A stretch of DNA of 64,000 nucleotides from Streptomyces chartreusis NRRL 3882 (GCF_900236475.1 NZ_LT963352.1:6142001-6206000); one strand, 5' to 3'. Shown: positions 43,068-51,619, counted from the stretch's first letter. The notes: a model not told the origin generated them from the letters alone. Program-made: numbers and translations.

Positions 43068-44516
43068 TCAAAACGCCCCGGGATGCGTCTGCTCCCGCAC
43101 CGACACGAACTGCTGCCGCACCGCCTGCCCCACGGCCAGCTCCTCCCCGGGCTCCAGCACCTGCGCGACCGCGCCCTGCCAGGCCGGCGGGGTCCGCGCG
43201 TCGAGCGTGCCCTGGGACGCCCCGAGCGCCCATGCCGCCTGCCGGGCGGCCCCGATCGCCGCGTAGTCCGCCGGTTGCGGCACCACGACCTGCGTCCCGA
43301 ACAGCGACGGCGCGGCCGCCTGCACGGCGGGCAGCTCGGCGGCCGGACCGAGCAGGAACACCCGCCGCACCTCCACACCCCGGGCGCGCAGCATGTCCAG
43401 CGCGTCCGCGAGCCCGCACAGCATGCCCTCGAACGCGGCCCGCGCCAGATGCTCCGCCTTCATCGACTCGCGCCTGAGCCCCGCCAGGGTCCCCGCGGTG
43501 TGCGGCAGGTTCGGCGTCCGCTCACCCTCCAGATAGGGCAGCAGCACCAGCCCGTGCGCCCCCGGCGTCGACTTCATCGCCAGCTCGGACAGGCTCTCCA
43601 GATCGGGCAGCCCCAGCAGCTCCGCGGTCCCGCGCAGCGTGCGTACGGCGTTCAGCGTGGTGACGACCGGCAGGTGCATGCCGGTCGCGTCGGCCAACGC
43701 GGTGATCATGCCGGAGCCGTCGACCAGCGCCTCGGGATGCACGGCCATCACGGACCCGGACGCGCCCAGCGACACGACGGCGTCCCCGAGCCCGATGCCG
43801 AGCCCGAACGCCGCCGCCATGGTCTCGCCGGTCCCTACGGAGATCAGCAGCCCCTCCGGCGTCGTACCGGCCGCGTCCGCCGGGCCGATCACCTCCGGCA
43901 GCATCACCTGGTGCCCGAGCGCCAGCTCGACCAGGTCGGGCCGGTAGGCGCCGGTCGCCGCGGACCAGTACCCGGTCCCGGACGCCCCGCCCCGGTCGGT
44001 GGTTCTGCGGACCGGCCGGCCCAGCAGCTGCCACACCAGCCAGTCATGGGCCTGCAGCAGGATCGCGGTGCGCTGCGCGTTCTCCGGCTCGGTCCGGGCC
44101 AGCCAGCGCAGCTTCGTCACCGGCTGCGCGGCCTGCGGCACACACCCCACCGCCTGCGCCCACGCCTCGCGCCCCCCGAGCGCGTCGATCAGGTCGGCCG
44201 CCGCGACCTGCGTCCGCTTGTCGGCGCCGACCATCGCCGGCCGCACGGTGTTGCCCTGCGCGTCCAGCGGCACGACGGCGTTCTGCTGCGCCGAGACGCC
44301 GATCGCCTGCACGCCCTCCAGCAGCCCGCCGCCCGCGGCCTCGCCCAGGGACAGCAGCCAGGCCTGCGGGTCGACGTCGGACGGCCGGCCGCCGCTGTCG
44401 GGGCTCTCCACCGGATGCGGTGCATATCCCTGCCTGAGCACGGCTCCGGAGTCCGTGTCACAGACGACGATACGAGTGAAATCGGGTGAACTGTCCAACC
44501 CGGCGACTATCCCCAT
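43068..44516 (-). CDS. FGGY-family carbohydrate kinase (xylulokinase-like)
   Basis: 482 aa ATP-dependent sugar kinase. The N-terminal phosphate-binding motif is GLDSSPDFTRIVVCD. The substrate region has GVSAQQNAVVPLDAQGN and DKRT, and the catalytic Asp region is SGTGYWSAATGAYRPDLV. The second ATPase half has GTGETMAAAFGLGIG and PYLEGERTPNLPHTAG. It is most like xylulokinases, but the sugar is not certain. The ATG at 44516 is preferred over a TTG six bases upstream. No isomerase, transporter or regulator is adjacent. Confidence 0.88.
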   Translation of the reverse strand: MGIVAGLDSSPDFTRIVVCDTDSGAVLRQGYAPHPVESPDSGGRPSDVDPQAWLLSLGEAAGGGLLEGVQAIGVSAQQNAVVPLDAQGNTVRPAMVGADKRTQVAAADLIDALGGREAWAQAVGCVPQAAQPVTKLRWLARTEPENAQRTAILLQAHDWLVWQLLGRPVRRTTDRGGASGTGYWSAATGAYRPDLVELALGHQVMLPEVIGPADAAGTTPEGLLISVGTGETMAAAFGLGIGLGDAVVSLGASGSVMAVHPEALVDGSGMITALADATGMHLPVVTTLNAVRTLRGTAELLGLPDLESLSELAMKSTPGAHGLVLLPYLEGERTPNLPHTAGTLAGLRRESMKAEHLARAAFEGMLCGLADALDMLRARGVEVRRVFLLGPAAELPAVQAAAPSLFGTQVVVPQPADYAAIGAARQAAWALGASQGTLDARTPPAWQGAVAQVLEPGEELAVGQAVRQQFVSVREQTHPGAF

Positions 44517-44600
44517 GGCCAAAATTCTGCCGTACCGCTGCGCCGGCTGGAGCCGTGGGCGCCGTGGGGGGTGTCGCCGGGCTTCGGGTGCGGGTCTCGT

Positions 44601-44643
44601 CGTGGCCGGTCGCGCAGTTCCCCGCGCCCCTTGGGGGCGCGGG
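44601..44643. repeat. Streptomyces intergenic repeat with GC hairpin
   Basis: Between the kinase gene and the small membrane-protein gene. It contains CGCGCAGTTCCCCGCGCCCC followed by GGGGGCGCGGG, which folds back on itself. The same unit occurs at about 39200-39229. Probably an interspersed element that also acts as terminator for the YtxH-like gene. Confidence 0.7.
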
Positions 44644-44669
44644 CGTACTCGGCGCCTGACAAGGGACTG

Positions 44670-44975
44670 TTACGTGTTGCTCGTGCCCCAGTCGTCCTCG
44701 CCGCCGTTGTGGGTGGCGCGCTCCTTGAGGTGGCGGACGCGTTCGGCCACCGAGTCGGGGACGCGGTCGCCGACCCTGTCGCTCACCACGTGGTAGGCCT
44801 TGCCCGCGAACTCGCGGCCCTGCTGGGCTGCCGTCTCCGCGGTGTTACGGACGGCCGGGTTCTGTGCGAACTGCTGGGCCGACTTCTTCAGCTGTTCGTA
44901 GCGCTCGCGTCCGGCCCTCGTGCCCAGCACGTAACCCAGGACGACTCCGGCGACGAACGTGAGCCGGTAACGCAT
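44670..44975 (-). CDS. Small membrane-anchored YtxH-like protein
   Basis: 101 aa protein with an N-terminal helix (RLTFVAGVVLGYVLGTRAG, about 4-22) ending in the GTRAGRERYEQL motif, then an amphipathic, charged helical tail. This resembles YtxH-domain proteins of actinobacteria, whose function is unknown. The ATG at 44975 has GGGAAGGG upstream; an earlier GTG adds three residues. It lies just before the tRNA-Asn pair and is transcribed away from it. Confidence 0.75.
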   Translation of the reverse strand: MRYRLTFVAGVVLGYVLGTRAGRERYEQLKKSAQQFAQNPAVRNTAETAAQQGREFAGKAYHVVSDRVGDRVPDSVAERVRHLKERATHNGGEDDWGTSNT

Positions 44976-45135
44976 GGCGGCCACCCTTCCCTTGCGTAGG
45001 TCTCCGATGCGGCGACGGCGCCGGGGAGTACCGATTGGCGGAGCACCCCCCTGCTTGCGCTAATGTATGTGTCGCAGCGAGCGCGCGCCCCCTGGCGAAT
45101 ACCCAGGTAGGTACGTTCGATGCAAAACGAGACCT

Positions 45136-45208
45136 TCCTCGGTAGCTCAATTGGCAGAGCAGCCGGCTGTTAACCGGCAGGTTACTGGTTCGAGTCCAGT
45201 CCGGGGAG
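45136..45208 (+). tRNA. tRNA-Asn (GTT), copy 1
   Basis: 73-nt cloverleaf. The acceptor stem TCCTCGG pairs with CCGGGGA using one G-U pair. The anticodon loop CTGTTAA gives GTT at 45169-45171, and the T-loop is GGTTCGAGTCC. CCA is not encoded. It is nearly identical to the copy 5 bp downstream, except at the acceptor stem, where compensating changes keep pairing. Confidence 0.97.
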
Positions 45209-45213
45209 CTCGG

Positions 45214-45286
45214 TCCTCCGTAGCTCAATTGGCAGAGCAGCCGGCTGTTAACCGGCAGGTTACTGGTTCGAGTCCAGTCGGGGGAG
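45214..45286 (+). tRNA. tRNA-Asn (GTT), copy 2
   Basis: 73-nt cloverleaf with acceptor TCCTCCG/CGGGGGA and anticodon GTT at 45247-45249. Only the acceptor stem differs from copy 1. Both are probably processed from one precursor that ends at the terminator 11 bp downstream. Confidence 0.97.
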
Positions 45287-45297
45287 CATGCTGAACG

Positions 45298-45321
45298 AGG
45301 ACCCCCGCAGGGGTCCTTTTT
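45298..45321 (+). terminator. Intrinsic terminator of the tRNA-Asn operon
   Basis: AGGACCCC-CGCA-GGGGTCCT forms a perfect 8-bp stem with a 4-base loop, followed directly by a run of five T. This is one of the few textbook rho-independent terminators in the window. Confidence 0.95.
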
Positions 45322-45475
45322 CATGTCCGTTCCGATCTTCCGGGAACCGCGCGGCGCCGGGCGCAGTCCTCATGGTCACGAAGGCCGTGCGTAGCCGACC
45401 ATCCGAAGCAGGAGATCGTATGAGCGGCTATGCTGCGGCAGACGGCGCGCACACATGTACGCGACACGCCGCTAT

Positions 45476-45549
45476 GGGGCGGTAGCTCAGCCGGTTAGAG
45501 CAGCGGACTCATAATCCGTCGGCCGTGGGTTCGAGTCCCACCCGCCCCA
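45476..45549 (+). tRNA. tRNA with CAT anticodon (elongator Met or Ile2)
   Basis: 74-nt cloverleaf with acceptor GGGGCGG/CCGCCCC, D-loop CAGCCGGTTAGAG, anticodon loop CTCATAA (CAT at 45510-45512) and T-loop GGTTCGAGTCC. It is not an initiator, because the acceptor has a normal first pair and the anticodon stem lacks the three G-C pairs. Whether it is elongator Met or lysidine-modified Ile2 cannot be settled from sequence by eye; the GACTCATAATC loop resembles tRNA-Ile2. Confidence 0.93.
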
Positions 45550-45790
45550 CCTTTGCAGGTCGCTGACCTGCTGAAACGTTCATTTTTGGGTGCCGGAGCG
45601 TCAACTTCGCCTGGACGGACCGAATCCGCTGCTCGTGGGTTTGGAGTCGGGCGGTGCTCGGGGGAGCTCCACACCCTGACCTGCGGGTGAGTAGATGGCC
45701 GGTGCGCGGACGCGGTAGGGCGACGTCGGCTGCCGTCTGTGCGGTCGACGACCGGTGCGGGAACCCGCTGCCACACGGCGCGCGCACGGC

Positions 45791-46265
45791 TCATCGGCCG
45801 GCCTCCGACCGCGGGCGCTCGTCCAGCAGTCCGGCCCGCTGCGCCAGCAGCGCGGCCTGCACCCGGCTCGTCACCCGCAGCTTGGTGAGGACCGCGCTGA
45901 CGTGGTCCTTCACCGTGCCGCACGACACCGCCCGCGGCCAGGGTGCGCACCAGGTGGGCGAGCTGGTCGGGCTCGGTGTCCTTGAGGAGGAAGCCGGCCG
46001 CGCCGGAGTGCAGCGCGGTCAGGATGTACTCGTCGGTGTCGAACGTGGTCAGCATCGCCACCACCGGCGGATCGGGCATCGTGCGCAGCTCGCGCAGGAC
46101 GGTGAGCCCGTCGACGTCCGGCATCCGGATGTCCAGCAGCACCACGTCGGGTCGCTCCCGGCGGACGGTCCCCACCGCGTCGCCGCCGCTCGCGGTCGCG
46201 ACGACCTCGATGTCCTCGGACGCGCCGAGAATGAGTTCGAAGCCCGAGCGGACCAGTGCCTCGTC
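45791..46265 (-). pseudogene. NarL/LuxR-type response regulator relic
   Basis: A receiver domain is recognisable from DEALVRSGFELILG through VVLLDIRMPDVDGLTVL (phospho-Asp region) and ALHSGAAGFLLKDTEPDQL to TLAAGG. There it loses the linker and first helices of the HTH. The end of the HTH (VSCGTVKDHVSAVLTKLRV) continues in another frame to a stop at 45791. The 5' end also lacks the opening beta strand and its start codon. An internal deletion plus frameshift and 5' truncation explain this. No sensor kinase remains beside it. Confidence 0.82.
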
Positions 46266-46345
46266 ACGGTGGGGTGGCACCCTCCAGTCGGCAGGGGCAC
46301 CGCTCCCGGCCGACGCGGCGTCCCCCGCACAAAGCGGCGTTCGGC

Positions 46346-48145
46346 TCAGGGCGTGGGCGTCGGGGCGGAGCCGTGGCGGCGCTGGCGGTGGGTGTACGCG
46401 GTGATCGCCTGCCACAGGTGGCGGCGGTCGGTGTCGGGCCAGAGGTCCGGGGTGAAGTGCAGCTCGGCGTAGGCGGTGTGCCAGGGCAGGAAGTTGGAGG
46501 TGCGCTGCTCGTTGCCGGTGCGCCAGAGCAGGTCGACGTCCGGCATGTCCGGGCGGGGCAGGTGCCGCGCGAAGTCCTCCTCGCCGATCAGGTCGGGATC
46601 CAGCTGGCCGGCCCGGGCCCGGCGGGCGAGGGCCGCGGCGGCGCGGGTGAGCTCGTCGCGGCCGCCGTAGTCGATGCACATCGTCAGCGTCAGGCCGGTG
46701 CGCGTGCGGGTACCGCGCTCCCGCAGGTGGAGCAGGTCGGCCAGGTCGGGCGGCAGGCGGCCGGCGCGGCCGTGCCAGCGCAGCCGGACGTCGAGGTCGC
46801 GGAAGGGGTCGTCGACGACCTCGCGGCGCAGGAGGTCCAGGATGGCGTCGACCTCCCGCGGATCGCGGTGCCAGTTCTCGGTGGAGAAGGTGTAGAGCGT
46901 CAGGTGCCGCAGACCGATCTCCAGCGCGCCGTGCACCACCTCGCGGACGGCGGCGGCGCCGGCCCGGTGTCCCTCGTGCCGGGGCAGCCCGCGCTGCTGG
47001 GCCCAGCGGCCGTTGCCGTCCATGATCACGGCGACGTGGGCGGGGAGCCGGTCCGGCGGGAGGGGCGGGGGCCGATGGCCGCCGGGGTGCGGTGGCGGCG
47101 GCCGGAAGCTCCGGACGGGTGCCGTCCGCCCGGCCGGGGACGGGTCGCCGGGCCCGGCGGGCCGTGCGGGCGGCACCGTCGGCGGAGTCAGACTCCAGGC
47201 CAGGGCGGCGCGGGCCCGGGCGGGGACGAGGATGCGGGCCCGGGTGCGGAGCGCGGGCCGGGGCGGGCGCCGCAGGAGAGCCGGGCCGGCGGAGCCGATC
47301 GCGTCGAGCTGGGCGCGGAGCAGGGCGGCCATGGTGGTCAGGACGGTGGCGGGCCCGGGGTGCATGCCGCGGCAGAGGCCGTCCTGGGTCACCCACTGGC
47401 GGGCCAGGCCGGTCAGCTGCGTGACCAGGGCCGCGACGGCGGGGCTCCAGCGCCGGTGCGCCAGGTCGTCCGCGGCCCCCGGGCAGGACCGCACGGCCTC
47501 GTCGGGCAGGAGGAGGTCGCCCTGGGCGAGGTCGGCGGACAGGTCGGTCAGGATGTCCGTGAGCCGGACGCCGTCGAGGAACTCCTCGTAGGCCTCCCGG
47601 CAGTCCAGCCGGAGTGCCACGGGGACGCCCGCCCGGTCGAAGAGGGTGCGGACCTGGCCGAACCAGGGCAGCAGGTTGTCCCGGCCCCAGGTGCGCCACG
47701 CGGCCCAGTCGGTGAAGTGCCTGCCGCGGGTGTCGTCCTGGACCTGGACCATGGCGCCGTGCAGCTCGGACAGGTCCAGGCGCCAGCGCGCCGCGGTGTC
47801 GACCAGGGCGTGGCGGACCGGGTCCGGGCTCGTGCCGGTGGGCAGCTCGCGGTGCAGGGCGGTGATCCACTCCTCGACCCGGGCGGCCCGTTCGGCGGCG
47901 GGCGCGGTGCGGTCGTCGCCCAGGTCGTCGAGCGCGTTGGCCGCCGCCCAGAGGGCCCAGCAGGCCGGGCGCAGCCCCGCGGGCACCAGCTGGATCAGCG
48001 CGTACTCCGCCGGGTCCTGCTCCCTGGTCCGGCGCCGGCACAGCCCGTAGGCCGCCCGCAGCGCCGGATCGTCGCCGATCACCGCCCGTGCGGAGGTCGC
48101 TCGTCGGTCTGCCGGTCGTGTGTTCGCGCGAGGCACATCGCTCAC
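46346..48145 (-). CDS. Fusion of squalene/phytoene-synthase-like domain and cis-prenyltransferase
   Basis: 599 aa. Residues about 20-320 resemble head-to-head trans-prenyl synthases: the first Asp motif ALDDLGDD is at 71-78 and the second DILTDLSADLAQGD at 197-210, like squalene/phytoene synthases. A Pro-rich linker (about 322-365) follows. Residues about 366-575 form a cis-prenyltransferase (UppS type) with VIMDGNGRWAQQRG (Asp376), TLYTFSTENWHRD, DLLWRTGNEQRTSNF (Arg542, Arg548) and AELHFTPDLWPD. Both sites look intact; the usual RTSGE is RTGNE. One polypeptide could make a cis-prenyl diphosphate and process it. The housekeeping uppS is presumably elsewhere. Start GTG 48145 is tentative, since no good ribosome site is visible. 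Confidence 0.82.
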   Translation of the reverse strand: MSDVPRANTRPADRRATSARAVIGDDPALRAAYGLCRRRTREQDPAEYALIQLVPAGLRPACWALWAAANALDDLGDDRTAPAAERAARVEEWITALHRELPTGTSPDPVRHALVDTAARWRLDLSELHGAMVQVQDDTRGRHFTDWAAWRTWGRDNLLPWFGQVRTLFDRAGVPVALRLDCREAYEEFLDGVRLTDILTDLSADLAQGDLLLPDEAVRSCPGAADDLAHRRWSPAVAALVTQLTGLARQWVTQDGLCRGMHPGPATVLTTMAALLRAQLDAIGSAGPALLRRPPRPALRTRARILVPARARAALAWSLTPPTVPPARPAGPGDPSPAGRTAPVRSFRPPPPHPGGHRPPPLPPDRLPAHVAVIMDGNGRWAQQRGLPRHEGHRAGAAAVREVVHGALEIGLRHLTLYTFSTENWHRDPREVDAILDLLRREVVDDPFRDLDVRLRWHGRAGRLPPDLADLLHLRERGTRTRTGLTLTMCIDYGGRDELTRAAAALARRARAGQLDPDLIGEEDFARHLPRPDMPDVDLLWRTGNEQRTSNFLPWHTAYAELHFTPDLWPDTDRRHLWQAITAYTHRQRRHGSAPTPTP

Positions 48146-48269
48146 AACGAGGACGGCACGTCCAGGTTGTGCGATGAGCGCGTGGGCTAGTGCATGTGGG
48201 TCGGGGTGCCGTCAGGAGCCGGTGCCGTCCTCCTCGGAAAGGGTGCCGGCGCGGTCGTCGGTCTCGCTC

Positions 48270-48965
48270 TCAGGTCCGGCCGCGGCGGGTGATGGCTCGC
48301 TGCAAGGCCTCGCGGAGGGCGGGGGACGGGCGGGGGCCGTCCGACTTCGCGCTCGCCGTCACCGCGGCGGCCACGTCGCGGAGCTTGGTGTTGGAGAGCT
48401 GGGAGGTCTCGCGGAGGATGTGCCAGGCCTCGTCGGACGTGCAGCCGTGGGTCGCCATCAGGATGCCCCGGGCCTGGTCGATGACCGGGCGGGAGGCGAT
48501 GGCCTGGCGGAGCTGCTCGACCTCCTCCTGGAGGACGTGCAGGCGCTCCGCGCGTTCCAGGGCGACCGCGGACGGGGCCGGGGCGGACGGCTGGGCGGGC
48601 TCCGGGTCGGGCCGGGGCGTGGCCCGCAGGGGGTCGGTCGTGTCCAGGCCCGCCAGTTCCAGGATCCGGCGCGGCTGGCCGTTCCAGTTCGTGGTCGTGA
48701 CCGTCACGAACCGCTGCCGGGCGAAGTCGCCCAGCACGTCGAGGAACTGCAGACCCGCCGTGTCCATGAAGTGCACGCCCCCCATGTCCAGATCCACCCG
48801 CGTGATCGTGGGCGGCAGTTCGGCCAGGGTCCTGGCCAGTGTTTCCGCGCAGCCGTGGACCAGCTCACCACACGGGGTGAGCTCAGCCCGTTCCGCGTCC
48901 ACGCGGCCACTGATGACCAGTGTGTTCAACCCTCCTGTGCGATGTGGTGATGCCGCAGACGTCAT
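48270..48965 (-). CDS. STAS-ANTAR regulatory protein
   Basis: 231 aa cytoplasmic protein. The N-terminal STAS domain (about 15-105) has VISGRVDAER, TRVDLDMGGVHFMDTAGLQ (the region where anti-sigma-factor antagonists are phosphorylated) and LDVLGDFARQ. A Pro-rich linker and a short coiled coil lead to a C-terminal ANTAR RNA-binding domain (about 155-215, ASRPVIDQARGILMATHGC and ETSQLSNTKLRDVA). ANTAR domains bind hairpins to prevent transcription termination, so this may link partner-switch signalling to RNA control. It is divergent from a second STAS gene and a MEDS/ATPase gene, a likely functional set. Confidence 0.87.
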   Translation of the reverse strand: MTSAASPHRTGGLNTLVISGRVDAERAELTPCGELVHGCAETLARTLAELPPTITRVDLDMGGVHFMDTAGLQFLDVLGDFARQRFVTVTTTNWNGQPRRILELAGLDTTDPLRATPRPDPEPAQPSAPAPSAVALERAERLHVLQEEVEQLRQAIASRPVIDQARGILMATHGCTSDEAWHILRETSQLSNTKLRDVAAAVTASAKSDGPRPSPALREALQRAITRRGRT

Positions 48966-49152
48966 GTCACCGCCTTCTCGGTCCTCGTCGGTCGCGTTCC
49001 TCCTCGCGGGAACTGCACGACGTCACTCGCCCCCGTGGACGTCGGTGTGAGGTGCGCCTGCCCGCCGTACGGCGTACTACACACCACAGTGGGGAATGAG
49101 CCTCTCCCGGGCGGGTACGAGCGCTGTGGTCCAGAAGCGTGGGGAGAGGGGC

Positions 49153-49509
49153 TTGAACACTCAGTATCGGGTGCCGGCCGCCGGGTCCAGTGACCCCGTG
49201 CCGGGCTTGGCGGTGTTCCCGTTGTCCGGGCGGCAGGGTGTCCGGGCGGCGGGCGAGGTCGTCCTGACGACCCGTGCGATCTGGGAAGGCGTACTGGAGC
49301 AGGCCGTTCGCGAGGATGAGGACGTGTACCACCTGGAGTTGTCCGACGTGACGTTCGTCGACGTCGCGGGCGCGGGTGCGCTCGCGACGGCCGCCGGGCA
49401 GCTCGGGGACGGCCGGCGGTTCGTGGTGCGACGGCCGCCGGCGGCCCTGCGGCGGACGCTGGACCTGCTGTGGCCCGGCCATGCGGGGATCGAGGTGTCG
49501 ATGTCATGA
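49153..49509 (+). CDS. STAS-domain protein (anti-sigma factor antagonist-like)
   Basis: 118 aa. The STAS fold is visible from LAVFPLSGRQGVRAAGEVVL through VYHLELSDVTFVDVAGAGAL (the D-V-A-G region replacing the usual D-S-x-G phosphorylation site) to DLLWPGHAG. The Ser usually phosphorylated by the kinase is Ala here, so control by phosphorylation is doubtful. GGGGAGAGGGG lies just before the TTG at 49153, which gives the expected short N-terminus; an in-frame ATG at 49096 is the alternative. Its stop overlaps the MEDS gene (ATGA). Confidence 0.82.
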   Translation: MNTQYRVPAAGSSDPVPGLAVFPLSGRQGVRAAGEVVLTTRAIWEGVLEQAVREDEDVYHLELSDVTFVDVAGAGALATAAGQLGDGRRFVVRRPPAALRRTLDLLWPGHAGIEVSMS

Positions 49510-50459
49510 CCGCTGCCGTGGCTGAACCCTTCGGTCCCCTGGAACCCTTCGTCCATCCCGCGCTCTTCTACCGCGACGAGGAGGAGTACCTCGACGTCAC
49601 CGTGCCCTTCGTGCGCGAAGGTCTGGCGGCCGGTGAACCCGTGGCCGTCGCCGTGCCGGGCAAGAACCTCGCGCTGATCCGGGACGCGCTGGGCGATGCC
49701 GCCGAGGCGGTGCGGCTCCTCGACATGCGCGAGGCCGGCCGCAACCCCGGGCGGATCATCCCGGGCGTGCTCCGCGCGTTCGCCGACGCCCAGCCGGCCG
49801 GACGCCGGGTGCGGATCATCGGCGAGCCCATCTGGGCCGGGCGCTCCGACACCGAGTACCCCGCCTGCGTCCAGCACGAGGCGCTCATCAACGCGGCCTT
49901 CCGGGGCCGTACGGCGACCATCCTGTGTCCGTACGACGTCGAGCAGCTCCCCGAGCACGTCCTCGCCGACGCCTACGCCACGCATCCCACCGTCATCCCC
50001 TCCGGCTCCCGGCTGGAGCAGGGCAGCGACGCGTACGCCCCCGGGGACGTCGTCGACCGCTACAACGAGGCGCTGCCGCCCGTGCCGGACGCGCTGACGT
50101 TCGCCTTCGACTCCGGCTCGCTCTCCGAGGCCCGGCACGTGGCCGTCGGGGAGGGCGCGCGGCTCGGCCTCACCGGCGTCAAGCTGGACGACCTGGCCCT
50201 CGCCACGGCGGAGCTCACCACCAACAGCGTGGTGCACGGCGGCGGTTCCGGGGTGCTGCGGGTGTGGACCGAGGACAGGTACGTGGTGTGCGAGGTGCGC
50301 GACGAAGGGCGGCTCGCGGACGTGCTGGCCGGGCGCCGGCCCGTGCCCCGGGACCAGCGCGGCGGGCGCGGGCTGCTGCTGGTGAATCTCATCGCCGACC
50401 TGGTGCGGGTGCACAGGGGGGACAGCGGGACGACCGTGCGCTGCTGGTTCGCCCGCTGA
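49506..50459 (+). CDS. MEDS-domain sensor with RsbW-like ATPase
   Basis: 317 aa. The N-terminal MEDS domain (about 15-170, ALFYRDEEEYLDVTVPFV, GEPVAVAVPGKNL, ATILCPYD) is a methanogen/methylotroph-type DcmR sensory module. The C-terminal HATPase_c domain (about 200-317) has the N-box LATAELTTNSVVHGGG and G-motifs EVRDEGRLAD and GGRGLLLVNLI, like anti-sigma-factor kinases. It should bind the STAS protein encoded by the overlapping upstream gene, forming a partner-switch module of unknown target. Confidence 0.88.
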   Translation: MTAAVAEPFGPLEPFVHPALFYRDEEEYLDVTVPFVREGLAAGEPVAVAVPGKNLALIRDALGDAAEAVRLLDMREAGRNPGRIIPGVLRAFADAQPAGRRVRIIGEPIWAGRSDTEYPACVQHEALINAAFRGRTATILCPYDVEQLPEHVLADAYATHPTVIPSGSRLEQGSDAYAPGDVVDRYNEALPPVPDALTFAFDSGSLSEARHVAVGEGARLGLTGVKLDDLALATAELTTNSVVHGGGSGVLRVWTEDRYVVCEVRDEGRLADVLAGRRPVPRDQRGGRGLLLVNLIADLVRVHRGDSGTTVRCWFAR

Positions 50460-50497
50460 GGGCAGCGCGCTGAGGGCGGGCCTCGGGCCCCGGCGGT

Positions 50498-51535
50498 TCA
50501 GGATCCCAGCGGATCCAGCGCCAGCGGTTCGATCCTGCCCTCCATCATCGCGCCGAGCCCCTGCACGGCGCACACGTCCGGGCGCTCGGCGATGTGCACG
50601 GGCATCCCGGTCGCCTGACGCAGCATCTGGTCCAGGCCCGGCAGCAGCGCACTGCCGCCGACCATCATGATCCCCCGGTCGGCGAGGTCGGCGACCAGGT
50701 CGGGCGGACAGGACCGCAGCACGGCACCGATGCCGTCCAGGATGGCGGTCAGCGGCGTCTGGATGGCGTCCCGGACGGCGGCCGTGTCGACCTGGACGGA
50801 ACGGGCGAGGCCCGTGGCGACGTCCCGCCCGTGGATCTCCGTCGAGGCCGGACCGTGCGGGGTGAGGCCGTTGCCGGACAGGGCGAGCTGCAACGGCCGT
50901 ACCGACTGGCTGGGCAGCATCAGCTCGTGCCGGTGCCGCAGGTGCTGCACGATCGCGTTGTCGACGGCCTCGCCGCCCACGGGGATGCGCTCGGCGGTGA
51001 CGATCGAGCCGAGGGACAGCACGGCCACCTGCGTCGCCGCGGCACCGCACACCATGATCATGGTGGCCTCGGGCTGCTCCACGGGCAGTCCGCAGCCGAC
51101 GGCGGCGGCGATCAGCGTGTCGACCAGTTCCACGCGGCGGGCCCCGAGGCCGACCAGCGTCTCGATGGCGGCGCGCTGGGCGAGCGGGTCGGCGTCGTGC
51201 GGGGTGCAGGCCGCGGCGCGCAGGATCGGCTTGCGGCGCAGGCTGCGGCGCATCTTGTCGCCGAGCAGGTGTCGCAGCATGCGCTGCGCCATCTCGATGT
51301 CGACGACGGTGCCGCCGGAGACCGGCCGTACCACCCTGATGTAGTCCGGTGTGCGGCCCGTCATCTTCTCCGCGAGCTCGCCGACCGCGATCAGCGCGCC
51401 GGTGCGGCTGTTCACGGCGGCGGCCGACGGCTGGTCGACGACGAGCCCGGCGCCCTTGACGTAGACACGGGTGCGGGCCGCCCCCAGGTCGACGGCGAAG
51501 TGGCAGCGGCGCAACTGCTCCAGACTGGCGGTCAT
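50498..51535 (-). CDS. mbl: MreB-like actin homologue Mbl
   Basis: 345 aa bacterial actin. The phosphate-1 motif FAVDLGAARTRVYV opens the protein. A phosphate-2-like segment MIMVCGAAATQVAVLSLGSI, VVRPVSGGTVVDIEMAQRML and an adenosine motif MMVGGSALLPGLDQML are also present. Compared with true MreB the phosphate motifs are degraded (GAA in place of the usual D-I/V-G-G-G-T), typical of Streptomyces Mbl. Mbl works with MreB in aerial hyphae and spore wall formation. Map position fits S. coelicolor mbl (SCO2451). GGGAGGACC precedes the ATG at 51535. Confidence 0.88.
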   Translation of the reverse strand: MTASLEQLRRCHFAVDLGAARTRVYVKGAGLVVDQPSAAAVNSRTGALIAVGELAEKMTGRTPDYIRVVRPVSGGTVVDIEMAQRMLRHLLGDKMRRSLRRKPILRAAACTPHDADPLAQRAAIETLVGLGARRVELVDTLIAAAVGCGLPVEQPEATMIMVCGAAATQVAVLSLGSIVTAERIPVGGEAVDNAIVQHLRHRHELMLPSQSVRPLQLALSGNGLTPHGPASTEIHGRDVATGLARSVQVDTAAVRDAIQTPLTAILDGIGAVLRSCPPDLVADLADRGIMMVGGSALLPGLDQMLRQATGMPVHIAERPDVCAVQGLGAMMEGRIEPLALDPLGS

Positions 51536-51565
51536 GGCAGGTCCTCCCGAGAGCACAGACCGTGG

Positions 51566-51619
51566 GAGGCCGCCAGGTGGCGGGCCTCGCAGACGTGAGG
51601 CCGCCGGGCGGCGGGCCTC
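51566..51619. terminator. Two tandem hairpins between the SAV_2336 gene and mbl
   Basis: Two near-identical copies of a 23-base stem-loop, GAGGCCGCC-(AGGT/GGGC)-GGCGGGCCTC, lie at 51566-51588 and 51597-51619, 31 bp apart. They sit about 100 bp downstream of the VMAP-like operon and just before mbl, so they probably insulate the two. Duplication of one hairpin is likely. Confidence 0.65.

Noticed and set aside
45067..45294. A 75-codon plus-strand frame with a repeated SVAQLAEQPAVNRQ-like segment
   Set aside because: It is a translation of the two tRNA-Asn genes, a well-known spurious protein.
45495..48041. An 848-codon minus-strand frame that includes the response-regulator core
   Set aside because: It reads through two unrelated genes out of their true frames; only the receiver piece is real, and it was recorded as a relic.
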